Shown: positions 45,961 through 57,527 of the stretch, one piece after another
Layout of the letters: every line of letters begins with the position of its first letter
Numbering within the stretch: position 1 is the stretch's first letter
Source: Phaseolus vulgaris
Lineage: Eukaryota > Streptophyta > Magnoliopsida > Fabales > Fabaceae
Assembly (NCBI RefSeq): GCF_000499845.2
Contig: NC_023755.2
Location: 33,009,753 to 33,073,752, forward strand
Length of the DNA stretch: 64,000 nucleotides
Direction of reading: 5' to 3'
Position numbers and translations under genes: made by a program
Notes under the pieces: model-generated
The model's database searches: none
Told to the model about the DNA's origin: nothing
Seen by the model: only the letters and a program-made list of their open reading frames with translations

Positions 45961-48284
45961 TCTCTTGGTTCTCTTTATACAGGCTTGTAAAAATGAATGT
46001 TAATCTTAAACTTTGTTTCAACATCTTCTTAAAATCAAATCTTCAATAAGTAGATGTCAAAAAGAAAGCTTTTAATTTGCTTATAAAAACAATTTAAACA
46101 TATTCAAAATATATTGTAATAAAAGCATATGAATTAGAATTAACCAAAATGAAAAAAACATCTTTATCAGGAAACTATTTTAAAAGTTAAGTTTTGAATT
46201 CTTTCCAAATTTATATAATTAGAAGTAAATTTTGATTGTAAATCCGTTAAGAAAATTAATATAAAGTTCGAAATTAGCAACTCCGGATAGGTTTAACTTA
46301 ATATATTGTCTAAGATTTGTTACACTGCACATTTTTTTACTTTAGACAACATTGAAGTAGGTCACACTTATATAACAATTGCCTAAACAAAGAAAAGACA
46401 ACGATTTTAGGAGTGTGGTTTAAGGACTACCAAATACACATTTGTAAAACTGTTGCTTATTTATAGCATATTTTTTAAGTGTTATATTTAAAATGTGTGA
46501 GTTAAACAATAAAATTGTGGCCTAAAAGTGACCATAACATACAAATGTGGCCTAAAAGTAAAAAGACAACAATTTTACAAATATGATCTAAACGGATATG
46601 CAACACTTAATAGACTGTTGCCTAAAGTTTACAATAAATATTTATTAATTATTAAAAAATATTTTAATAATTACCACAATTTTTTTATGAAAAAATGGAC
46701 ACACGTGCAGGTACTTATGTGTTTCTCATAGTGTATATAGAGAATACTCATTTAATATTTCTTTTTTATGCTTAATTATTTTATAATGTGATCGTTACAT
46801 TCAAATATTTATAATTAACTTACATAAATATTTACCAAGAAATATTTTTTTTTATATTAAAAAAAATTATACTAATTGTTTTTTATCATCAAAATCCCAT
46901 ATACTACTTATATACATAAGATCGTTTAGAAGTGACTAGATCATCTAGTGTCTCAATAAATCTAAACATAATGAGTCAAATATATTAAATATATTAGTGA
47001 GTGATATATATTAAATACGATACATATATTAAATACATAAATAATTTGATGCAAAATAAAAATAGTAATTTAAAACAAAAATATTTATTTTAAATGTAAT
47101 ATAAAGAGTAGTTGCGAGTTTTGTTTTTAAATGTCACATAAATTTTTACAAATTAACTTATTAACATTTTTCTAAACATACATCTATGTTCATTTTCTAA
47201 TACCTCTTACGAACTAGGAATTATTAAATAAATAAAAATATTAAAATAAGAAAAATTTACAGTTAATATCTATTATCTCTGTTTAATTTTTGTTCATTCC
47301 TATTGAATTTTAATTAAGTGATATTCATTATCATTATTTTAATTCACTATTGTATTCAAATAATATCTAAATCAAAATATAATAATACGTTAATAAATTT
47401 GTTCACACATATTTGTTAATATCAATTTATTTTGATATTAAATAAATGTTCTCATAAATTTTTTTCTATAGTAAAAGTACATAAACTTATTTTTAAGAAA
47501 TTATAAAATACTTATCCTTTAAACCTTAATACAAAATTAAAAATATGAAATCATACAAATTAAAAATTATTCAAAAAAAAATTGTGCTATAAGAATATGA
47601 CGGTTCTAAAATATATCAACTATGTAAATAGAAATTAAATGTAGTAAATAATTTAGATAAAGTAGATTTTAAATTTATCGAAACTTAATTTTCACAAGAA
47701 TATAAAAATTAGTACTACATATCTCAATAGAAAAAAAATTAGCTAACATTCGTTGAGAAAAAAATTCACCATAGTTGAAATTTTTTCTCACAAATAATAA
47801 CCAGAAAATAAATTTAACCTACGTTGACATATAAATAATATCAGTTAAAAAATAATTAATATTCATGTGGACTAAAAAGTTCTCATTTACATCAACCGAA
47901 AAATAATGTTGTTGGTGTTGGTAAAAAAGTTCTTATTTATATCAACCGAAAAATAATGTTATTGATGTTGGTAAAGAAAACTTATCCACATTACTGAAAA
48001 TAACATTGTCAATATTAATCAATAATAAATAATAATAATAATCTTATTAATGTTGTTAAGGAAATAACTCTTACTTACAAAACAGTAATGTTAAGTGAAA
48101 AAATCGTGTTTAGCGTTATAAAAAAACATCGGTGATTTTGTTAAAAAAAGTTATAACTACATTAATTAAAATCAATAAAATATTAATGATGTCTGTTTTC
48201 GGTTATTTCTTGTCTACGTGGAAAGAAATGTGTGGTTTGTTATTATTTGGATAACCAGATGTATACGGGGAGTGATGAGGGAGG
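45961..48284. other. AT-rich non-genic DNA, copy 2
   Basis: Collinear with 15531-17854. It contains the MITE-like repeat copy (46323-46627) and the tandem repeat near 47880. No gene is recognisable. Confidence 0.7.
46323..46627. mobile_element. MITE-like repeat, copy 2
   Basis: Collinear with 15893-16197. The left terminus has mutated (CACTGCAC) and one base of the 12-bp inverted pair has changed (TTTAGACAACA). Confidence 0.5.
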
Positions 48285-49440
48285 ACTGAGGGAGAGAAGA
48301 TGTTGGGGTTGGATAACGACGGTGGAAGGAGATACTTGATTCTAAATATCGTGGATGGAGAAGCCTGCGAGAGGGTGTGAACTTTGGTAGGACCTCTCTA
48401 TGGTGGAAAGATTTGGGGGTCAGAAGGATGGGGAAGGAATTTTGAAGATGCTTTCAAGTGAAAGATTGGCAATGGAGATAGTGTTTTATTCTGAGAGGAT
48501 AGTTGGGCGGGTAATGGAGCTCTAAAGCGTGTTTATTCGTGGTTATTCTCCCTGAGTTCTTGCAAAGATGCTAAGGTGGATGAGCTTGAGAAATGGATTA
48601 ATGGTTCTTGGGAGTGGCAATTAACTTGGAAGAGGAGTCTATTTGAATGGGAAAAGCCTTTGGTGTGTATTTTTTTCCAGGGCTCTTCAAGGGTTGAGTT
48701 TTGACATGGAAGAGAAGGACAATTGGGTTTGGAAAGATGGGGAATTCCTTATTTATACGGTTAAGTCTTCTTACAATTGTTTAAGGAGGGCACACGAAGG
48801 GGAGAATGTATTTGTGTACAAAATGTTTTGGAGGAGTAAAGTCGTGCCCTCTGCTTTTGTCTCTACTTGGAGGGTACTGAAAAATAAGATTGCAACTAGG
48901 GCCAATTTAGAAAGGCGCGGAATTGCGGTTGAAAGCCTTTAGTGTAGTCTTTGTGGGGTAGAGGAAGAGATTTGTCGTCATTTATTTTTTGAATGCAGAA
49001 TTGCTTGGATAGTATGGAGTCATTGTTTGGCTTGGCTTGGTGTAATGTCAGTGAGTCACAATGATCCACTGTTAAATTTGTTTTCAGTTTAGGTTGTGTA
49101 ACGCCTCTAATTCTGTCAATGATGTTTGGGGAGTAATTTGGATTGCAATAGTTAGCGAGATTTGAAAGCACAGGAATAATGTCATTTTCAAAGGGGGGGG
49201 GGGGGGGGCGGGTTGATTGTTTAGAAATGTTTGTTATGATTCAATTAAAGGTTTGGTCTTGGGTTACTTTTAAGTCACATTCTGGTTTTTTTTCCTACTT
49301 TGACTGGTGTCTTGATCCATTGGTTTGTAAGACGTTGGTTAAGTGATGTAATTTTGTCGCGTAGTTCCAGAATTGGTGTTGTGAGGATTGTCGATTGGAT
49401 CACCCCTGAAGTGGTCCATATTTAATTTATTGTTTATTAC
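48285..49440 (+). mobile_element. LINE (L1-type) 3' fragment, copy 2
   Basis: Counterpart of 17855-19015. It is more decayed: TGG to TGA near 48460, a 15-bp loss near 48411, a shift near 48683 and loss of a 12-bp unit near 48853. The zf-RVT remnant at 48943-49010 is unchanged. A G tract has grown from 8 to 16 at 49193-49208. Confidence 0.87.
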
Positions 49441-52013
49441 TGATAAAAAAATGTTTTTGGTTTCTCTCTCATGAGCAGAGAAAAAAGAGTAAAGCCACAT
49501 AGACCTTATGCCTTTTACTTAAATGTCTTTCGTTACATTGTGCATGCATGTGAAAATTGTGTGAGAACTGCGCATAGAGACATGCAAGAGGAATCCATGT
49601 AGAAGAATTTTTGACTAATTTTGCAATTTTTTAGTTCAAATGCTTAAACCCATGAACCTCTTTTTTGGCACCATTTCAAAGCATTCCAAAGGTGAAGGTT
49701 ATCTGTACCATTTCAAAGCATTCTAGAGAGCTTGTTTCGTTGAGCTTTTTTCCCTTGTCTAGAGAGTTTGCATGTGATTTCTTGAGCCCATTTTAACTGT
49801 GTTGTTTATGAGAGAGGGGTTTTGTGGTTGACATCAAAATAATGTTTATGGAAAACATAGAAACTTGGATACAAAAGGTTAGTGAAATCGATTAGCATGC
49901 AACATAAAGATAAGGAATAATCGATTATGTATTTTGTTTAAATTGATAATGATTACCATGAACCTTATATAGAAGATAGAATTAAGGGGTATTTAAAGTT
50001 TAGAATTGATTTTGCGGTGTGTTGTAGTGCATGCAAACACACCCTCAAATTTTCACACATTTCCTCCACAATCCAAACACACACTAAATATCACTAGTAT
50101 CAATAGAAAAGACGATGTTAATGTTTTTATCTTTATAAAAAACCGAGATATCTTGAACAAAACTAACCTAACATATCTCAATTGATATTGAATTAAAGAA
50201 GAAAATATAAAGAAATTAAATGTAAATTTGAAAAAGGATAAAAAATTCTTATTTTGTAGATATAATTTAAAATAATTCAATGTAAATATTTAAATTAATC
50301 TAAAATATTCTATTAAAATTATATATTTTATCAGAAAATATTTCAAATTCTTTATAAAAGTGTGCTCTTTAATTAATTCACAATCCAGCCATGGTCATAT
50401 TGTTTCGATTTTTTGTATTGTACTTTTATTTAACTGTTCAAATACTTTTAATTTGATTTCTACAAAAATAAAATACAATTATAATAATTCGTCAAGACAC
50501 TTTCCATCAATTTACGTATCAAAATAAAAATAGAGTAATATAATAGTTACATTACACGTAATTTATTTAATGGAAAGTGTGAAATATGATTTTTGTTTTG
50601 AAAAGTTTTGCTGGAGAACCATGGAGCTACCACATCCGAGTTAATAAGATTGAAGAAGATAGAACTTTGATTAGAACATTTATTTCTAAGAGACTTTTCT
50701 TCATTTTCTTAATTTTGTAAATTTGTAATTTGGTAATTTTTGTGTAGGATTTAATTGGACTTGTATTTGGGATTTATTTGGACTTGTACTTGGACCATGT
50801 ATTGAACTTATTTTCATGGATCATATATATTGGATGAATTAGAGTATGATGTAAATAGAAAAATAAAGTCTAGCTAAAGTTACAATTGAATTTCTTTAAT
50901 CCAATGCAGCTCTAGACCATTTAGGGTGAACAAATAAATAAATAGAGTGCAAATATAAAGCATGAAGTGAAAAATAAGGCATGAAGGTTCACATGGCATC
51001 CTTTTAATAGAAAGGATTTTCACCAACTAAGAATGGTCACTTGCCAACCTCTAATTTAAAAATATTTGCTCCAATGAGAGAAAGCCTACACTTGTCAAGT
51101 TGAGTGAAGAGTTTTTAGATTAATTTTTTCTGAATTTTGACACACTGTAAATAAAAGTGTCAACTCTCTTGTAAAGGATTAAAATTGAAAAGAAATTTAC
51201 TCACTTTGTTTTAGCACTAGTTTTGTGTTTAGCTTAGAATTACTTAGGAATTGGCCTCATCTCTTCTAAGTCTCTATATTCACTAACCAAATTTATCTTC
51301 TTCATTCAATTTTCTTCATCCATTTAACCCAATCAGACATCTATCAAATCATAACATATGAAAAATTACAAAGAACTATGTTTATTAAGTTTCTTCATTG
51401 ACTTTCATCTTACAAAACTTGTAAAGGTTAAACAATTCTATAATGTTTTCTTCCTTCCTTTCTTCCTTGTGGTAACTCCAAACGAAAGTCATATTTTGAT
51501 ATCTCTATCTAATAAACAACCACTTACAAGTCATGCAGTTGGTCATTGAGCTGAAAAGAAAGATAAATATAAAATATGTAGATGGAAGAAAGAATCACTA
51601 GTTTCCTTTCTTTTTTATACGTAGAGGAAGGGAAGAAACATGGTTTCCTTTCTTATTTTAAATATTGGAATTCTTTATTTGGCAAGTTAGCATGTTACTT
51701 TATTTTGTTAGTGTAGATGTTTAATTGGTTATTTATAAGTTTGATTTTACATAAGATTCCCCTTTAGATCAATCTGTTTAAAATTCGTGGAAAAAAGTCA
51801 CCCATTTAAATCCATATATAGTATATGGCAGATTCATGAAGACCTAATCCAACCTGGTTTTAACCATACCTATAATCACATCTAAAATTTCAATGTTTAA
51901 GCTGTCCAAATGACCTAAAACGGTAGGTTTAAACACAACAACAAACCACTATAAGGCATCACAGAAACACTAAACAGAAATAGAGGTTAAACGAGAATAT
52001 ATTTTGGGTTCAC
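49441..52013. other. Non-genic DNA downstream of the acyltransferase, copy 2
   Basis: Collinear with 19016-21593, including the TTCC repeat near 51450 (shorter here). No gene was found. Confidence 0.6.
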
Positions 52014-53435
52014 TTACAATTTATTAATATTGTGGAGTTGCTCTTGTAAGATGTTGGTGAACTTATTCATGTGAGTCCTTTCAAGAGCCAATCCAACCTC
52101 AATTCCTCTTTTTTCGTCTCTACATTCAGAAAGAGAAATTGATCCAGACGATTCAATATGCGCTGCTTCACATTTCTTAGGCTTTCCCCAACCAAAATCA
52201 GTCTGGTACACACCCAATTTTGGTGAACCTGCAATAACCAGCACAGATTTACCTGGTTTCCCTATCTCTCTGTAATCTGACATCAACGTTTCAGCATTTC
52301 TCAAAGCATCACTCTTCAAATCTCTAACTTGTCTTTCAATGGAGTTTGCTGCCCCTACAATACCACTTTTTCCCACTAGCTCACTCCTCTTTATTGCCAC
52401 AATGTAAGAGGTTAGACAATTTCCAAAGTACGTGGAAGGTAATGAAAATTCAGGAAGATCACGGCAATCTGCTAGAAACACCAAGTGGCAAAGTTCATCA
52501 CACTCTTGGGAAAAACAATTGGCTTTTTTCTCTTCCGACCGAATCATGCAAACCCAAATTATAGAGCACGCGACAACAAAGGTTGATATGTGTAATGCCC
52601 CCGAATCGTTGGTGGCACATTTAAGAGAGACCCATTTCTTTAGTTTCTCAACTTGTTCAAGATCGAGTACAACATTGAAGCGAACCTTGTTAGTGGAAAG
52701 ATCTCGCACGAGCCCCGCGAACTCCATGCTTTTCGAATCACAATGTTCAAGTTCTTGAAAGTAAATGAACTTAAGCCCCTTTGGGTCTTTGACTTTGTCT
52801 CTCTCGTGTGAAGGAAGAGACAGAGAGGTTTCAATGGAAGCCAAGTCCCCTTTTGCCTTGCAAAGAGAAGCCCAAAACTTGATGAAGTGATGAAGTGATT
52901 TGCCATCCCCAGCAAGGTGGTTGAAGGTAAGACATATGCTGAAGCCGGAGTTTGGGAAAACCGTGACTTGAATGGCCATGAGAGGAAATACACGTGTGCC
53001 ATCTTGCTCCAGACGAGGGGAAGGCAAGGTGGGAAGAAGAGGGTGCCAGTTTCGAACGTCTTGAGGTGAATGAGAAGTGAGGAGAGTGAAGTCTGCTGTG
53101 GACTCTGCAACCGTGAAGGAGAGAGAGTCGCCATGAAGGTAACGGATGTGAGAGAGATGGAGTTGTGGTGGAACGATAAGATTGGAGGCAAAGGGGAAGA
53201 AGTGTTGGAGAGAGAGGGAAAGAGAGTGTTTGAGAATGGGAAGTGCTGTTTGGAGGAAGTGGTGAGTGGGGTGGGGAAACTGATAGAAGAAGATGCGTTG
53301 GATGGAGTTGCAGAAGAACCATGGAATATCGAAGAAAGTGAGGGGAAGGGTGGTTGAAGGAACACAATTTGGTGGCGGAGAAACTTGACACCGCTCTATG
53401 ATCTTCAATGAATCAAGTTTTCTCAGGTGAGCCAT
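52014..53435 (-). CDS. BAHD acyltransferase, malonyltransferase type (copy 2)
   Basis: Intact single-exon gene of 473 codons, paralogous to 21594-23015. HXXXD reads HLAGD (173-177), YFGNC is at 336-340 and DFGWG at 413-417, all as expected for an active malonyl-CoA-dependent enzyme. I count 22 residue differences from copy 1: four in residues 1-235 and 18 in 236-473. One is F174L inside the catalytic motif, and several are paired (343-344, 349-350, 391-392). The upstream region beyond 35 bp is unrelated to copy 1 and begins with a TATATA-rich tract at 53536-53578. The expected role is malonylation of phenolic or flavonoid glucosides. Expression and acceptor could differ from copy 1. Confidence 0.93.
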   Translation of the reverse strand: MAHLRKLDSLKIIERCQVSPPPNCVPSTTLPLTFFDIPWFFCNSIQRIFFYQFPHPTHHFLQTALPILKHSLSLSLQHFFPFASNLIVPPQLHLSHIRYLHGDSLSFTVAESTADFTLLTSHSPQDVRNWHPLLPTLPSPRLEQDGTRVFPLMAIQVTVFPNSGFSICLTFNHLAGDGKSLHHFIKFWASLCKAKGDLASIETSLSLPSHERDKVKDPKGLKFIYFQELEHCDSKSMEFAGLVRDLSTNKVRFNVVLDLEQVEKLKKWVSLKCATNDSGALHISTFVVACSIIWVCMIRSEEKKANCFSQECDELCHLVFLADCRDLPEFSLPSTYFGNCLTSYIVAIKRSELVGKSGIVGAANSIERQVRDLKSDALRNAETLMSDYREIGKPGKSVLVIAGSPKLGVYQTDFGWGKPKKCEAAHIESSGSISLSECRDEKRGIEVGLALERTHMNKFTNILQEQLHNINKL

Positions 53436-53470
53436 TTTTGTAGCACTGTGGCTGTGAAATCAAACTCTAA

Positions 53471-55781
53471 AAGCCTCTCACAGAAGCTTCATGTGAGAGA
53501 AAGAAAAAACTATCAATCTCTCTACCATGTTAAAATTAATATATATATATATATACATATATATATACATATATATAAAAAGGAAAGATAAAACTATAAC
53601 ATTATAACATTATCCTCTTTAATATAATTTAATCATTTTATTACTATTATTATTGTTTAATTTTAATTAAATTATCACGGAGCGCTGTTATAAAATAAAA
53701 TTAGAAATTAATGGTTAAATTTAAATTAATTTGTATTGAAGATTTTACGATTATCGGTAAAAATATTTTATTTCATAGTATAATGAAAATCTCATCTTAA
53801 TTTTATAAAATTATAGGAATATAGGGTATTTTGAATTAAAGGAATTCTTTTTTCTTTCGAGACAGTAGTATCAAACATTTGTCTAGAATATGCTCTTTAG
53901 AAAGGAAAATTAAAAATATTGATATATGTGTAGAAGAACAACAAAAATTATAGATCTGAAGGATATATGATGTGATAAAAAGATAATGATAAGAAAAAGT
54001 GTTTATCAAATGAAATATATCTAAAATTTTAATCAAAACTTGATATACATCTGGAAAAAGAACAAAAAGTTGTAAATTTATAGAATATATGATATGATAA
54101 AAGAGAAAAATAAGAAGGAAAAATAAATATTTTACAAGTGTATAAGTATTGTATCATTGTCATTTACAAAATGATTTGATGAAAAGTGAAAATTGGAATA
54201 CTTTTTTAATTTTGTAATACGTTATTGCACTTCATGCTCAACACGCGCATTGTTATTTAATCATTTTTTTAATTTTGGTAAACAAAAGTTACATTGTATA
54301 ATCATAAAAGACAAAAAATGTACATTCATATTAGTTAGATTCCTTTCCCACCCCTTTATTACCCCGAGAACAAATAATATATATATATATATATATATTT
54401 AAATATAAATATAAGAGTTAGGAATTTAAGCGTAAAAGTATGATGTTTAATGAACCAGATAATTAATATAGATAAAAATTAATAAATTTATTATTTTAAG
54501 ATTTGAGATCAAAGTATATGTTAAATGAATAAAACCAATAATATATAAAAGTAAAAATATTTTAAAATAAGTGTCGTATACAAGCATGATTTAATAACTT
54601 GATCATCCTTTTTGTATTACGTGACGTGTGTGACAAGTCTGTTATATCCTAAAATAATGTTGCACATCAATATAATAATTGATTGTAAACGGTGGTGATT
54701 TAAAAACACTAGTTTAAAAATAAAATATGGTTTGATATTATTTCATTTCACTGTAATATTAAATTGATCTTCCACTTTATGGTTTGAATTTTTTTTTGCA
54801 GAAATTATTTTTGTAAGATATTGTTAAACGAGATCTATACACCTTTTAGTTTTAAATAAATTTTCCTTTTTTATTTTTGATATAAATATCGCTCGTCTTT
54901 TCTATTTTTTTATGTAGATATTTGTTGTTGTTGTGATTTTAATAAATTACACCAATAATTTTATATTTTTAATGGATACACATTCGCCTTTTTCATTTTA
55001 TTTTAAAATAATTATATTTGTATTTTAAATATTATATCAATTAAAATTTAAATAAAAAGTTAGAAAAATAAAAAATCAAAGTTCTAAATAAACAAATTTT
55101 GTATATAAAAAAGTAAATGAATATTTGCATTTCGAAAATATTATTTACAAACAAGAAAAATATTACTTTATCAATTTTTTAAATATTTTTAATAAGAAAA
55201 TTTACAATTTAGAATTAATGTATTTTAATGATATTTTAATATATAATAGTTTATCATTCAATTTTTTCTTATACAAAATTATTTAAATTATATATTTTAA
55301 ACACTTTTTATTTATTTATTTATATTTTAGTTAATATGTTACTTTTAAATACAATAAAATGGTGAATATAACTTAATTGAAACAATAAATAAATGTGTGT
55401 TATTTGATAAAAGAATACTTATTTGGAAGCTAGATGAATGTTCGTATCATTGAATTAAAAATATAAAATGTTAAGTGTCTCTTTTAAAACCAAATAGATG
55501 GTAGGTGTCACTTTGCATTACCTAGAAAAGAAGATACGTGTCCTTTTCTCTCACTTTTAAATTTATTTTTTTTACCCTATTTTGCAAAATATTTATAATT
55601 AGACCAATTATAAAATAAATTCAGACAAAAATGTAATAGATAATTGAGAGGTCGGCAAGGTTTCGAAATCTCACTTACATAATTATATAAGAAATATAGC
55701 AAAAATACATTTTGAAACTAACTAAATTGGGAACTTCTTACAGAAAAATATATACAACTCTTTTATAGTTGATAACCAATG

Positions 55782-55782
<1 letters not shown>
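53471..55782. other. AT-rich right flank, no gene
   Basis: Unique sequence upstream of acyltransferase copy 2. It holds AT dinucleotide tracts at 53536-53578 and 54378-54400. No coding motif was found on either strand. Confidence 0.6.

Positions 55783-55817
<35 letters not shown>
55783..55817. repeat. TA dinucleotide repeat
   Basis: About 17 uninterrupted TA units. Confidence 0.9.
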
Positions 55818-55819
<2 letters not shown>

Positions 55820-56061
55820 ATTTAAATAAACTAAAAAACTAAAATTGACCTTCTAAATTATAAAATTTAAAAAAAAAATGGAAAAAAATAAACTTACTTA
55901 GTCACTAACTTAGAAAAAAAGTGTTTTTAGAAACTAAATTTTTAGTTTCTAAAATGATAAAATTAGTCATTAACTTAATTAGAGACTCATTTAGAAGCTA
56001 ATAATCTTAAGTGGCTAAAATCATGGTCGCTAATTTTATATATCAATTTAGATTCTAATTT

Positions 56062-56305
56062 AGAAACCAATTTAGTGACCATTAAATAAAAATCAATTTA
56101 ATGACCAAATATATAGAAACTAATTTAGTGACCAAATATATAGAAACTAATTTAGTGACCAAATATGTAGAAACTAATTTAGTGACCAAATATATAGAAA
56201 CTAATTTAGTGACCAATTATATAAAAATCAAATTAACAACCAATTTTATTTAAACCAATTTAGTGACCAAAATATATAGAAACTCATTTAGTGACCAAAT
56301 ATATA
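56062..56305. repeat. 27-bp minisatellite
   Basis: About eight units, four of them near-perfect, of GACCAAATATATAGAAACTA plus ATTTAGT, with period 27. Shorter related phrases (TTTAGTGACC, TTTAGAAACC) extend to both sides and in both orientations from about 55890 to 56340. This resembles the subterminal repeat arrays of CACTA transposons. Confidence 0.85.
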
Positions 56306-57011
56306 AATACCAAAAAATGGTCACAATATTGGTCTCTAAATAATATAATTTATTATAAAATATTATTTTATTATTTTATTATTTTATTATTATTTATTTA
56401 TATTATTATTATTATTTATTTTATTATTATTTATTTATTTATTCATCAAGTATAAAAATCAATACATTTGACATATTTTAAGATTGTATGTACAACATAT
56501 AGATAACAAGGTTGGGTGAAAAAAACTTTTCAAATAGCTCTTCTAACTCCCCTCCATATGCTTCCTTCCATCCTCCTCAACACCACCGAACCTGTAGCTA
56601 AGATAAAAATTTACACAGTTACACCTACTATCATACTCACTCTTATTTTATCTACCCTCTACCAACTATGGTTTTAGTTCCTAGCAGTGAGACAAAAAAG
56701 ATTAGCATAGCAGGGATAAAATTCCATAAAAAACAGAACAAAAGGACTTTAAAGAACATGAGAGTGGCACATATTATAATCCTGCAGCACCAACTATGTT
56801 GTCATTGACAACTTATAACAACTATTTCTCTTGTTAGAAGTAATTCTATGCAATGTAGAAACTAAGAGTTGCTGCCAATCATTTCAAATGATACAAACAA
56901 GGTGCTTGAAAAGTAAAAAACTTAATCTATCGTTTTTTTTAACTTTATTCCATGAAGAGCTAGTGCTCAGTGGTGTACCATGTGACCTTTTGATGTTAGC
57001 TATAACAATAA

Positions 57012-57527
57012 TCATCTACCTGTCAAAAAATATAAAATAAAATTTATTAGCAAGATTGAAATTTAAAAATATATATAGAATAGTGTAACAAAATTACCTT
57101 GATAAGGACTGAGTGGTTTACTGGGTGGTTGTGTTTCATCCTCATCTTGAGTTTTCTCAAAACTTGGTGGCATTGATTGACGATTAATGCTATCCATCCA
57201 TTGTCGAATCATTGCATTATTTTTCTCAAAAAGTTGCTCAATATTTAAAATTTTGATTTGAAGCTCATGTCTTTCTTTCTTAACTACTTCCATGTCTCTT
57301 TTAAGTTCATCAAGCTCTTGACTTTGTATCCACCCATTTGAGGAAGAAGATGAGCCAAGGTAGTAAGGCCTACCTCCAATAACAGTAGATTCCATTCCAA
57401 GACCATATATCCTCCCATTCTTGGTTCCAGCTACATCACACCAAACATCTAACTCATTTGGAGGGGGAATTCCTTGTGTAGATGCATTTTGTGTTAAGTC
57501 TTCAAATTTACGTGTAAATTTTGCATG
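57012..57527 (-). pseudogene. CACTA-type transposon protein, C-terminal exons
   Basis: The minus-strand frame from 57527 reads IPPPNELDVWCDVAG, then GRIYGLGMEST, a layout seen at the end of plant Ptta/En/Spm-type transposon proteins. A predicted coiled coil follows (ELDELKRDMEVVKKERHE). A donor at 57097 (CAAG then GTAATTTT) and an acceptor at 57020 (TTTTTTGACAG) join in phase to a last exon that adds Gly-Arg and a stop at 57012. The N-terminal part is absent: an in-frame stop lies at 57528. With the repeat array 56062-56305 this suggests a CACTA remnant. Confidence 0.5.

Larger units (their letters stand above)
31533..53470 (+). repeat. Segmental duplication, copy 2
   Basis: Partner of 1963-23050. 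The right limit is 35 bp upstream of the second acyltransferase ATG, at the same base as in copy 1 (CAAACTCTAA, then divergence). Confidence 0.93.

Noticed and set aside
56062..56305. A CRISPR-like array
   Set aside because: Units are contiguous 27-mers without unique spacers, in a plant nuclear context.
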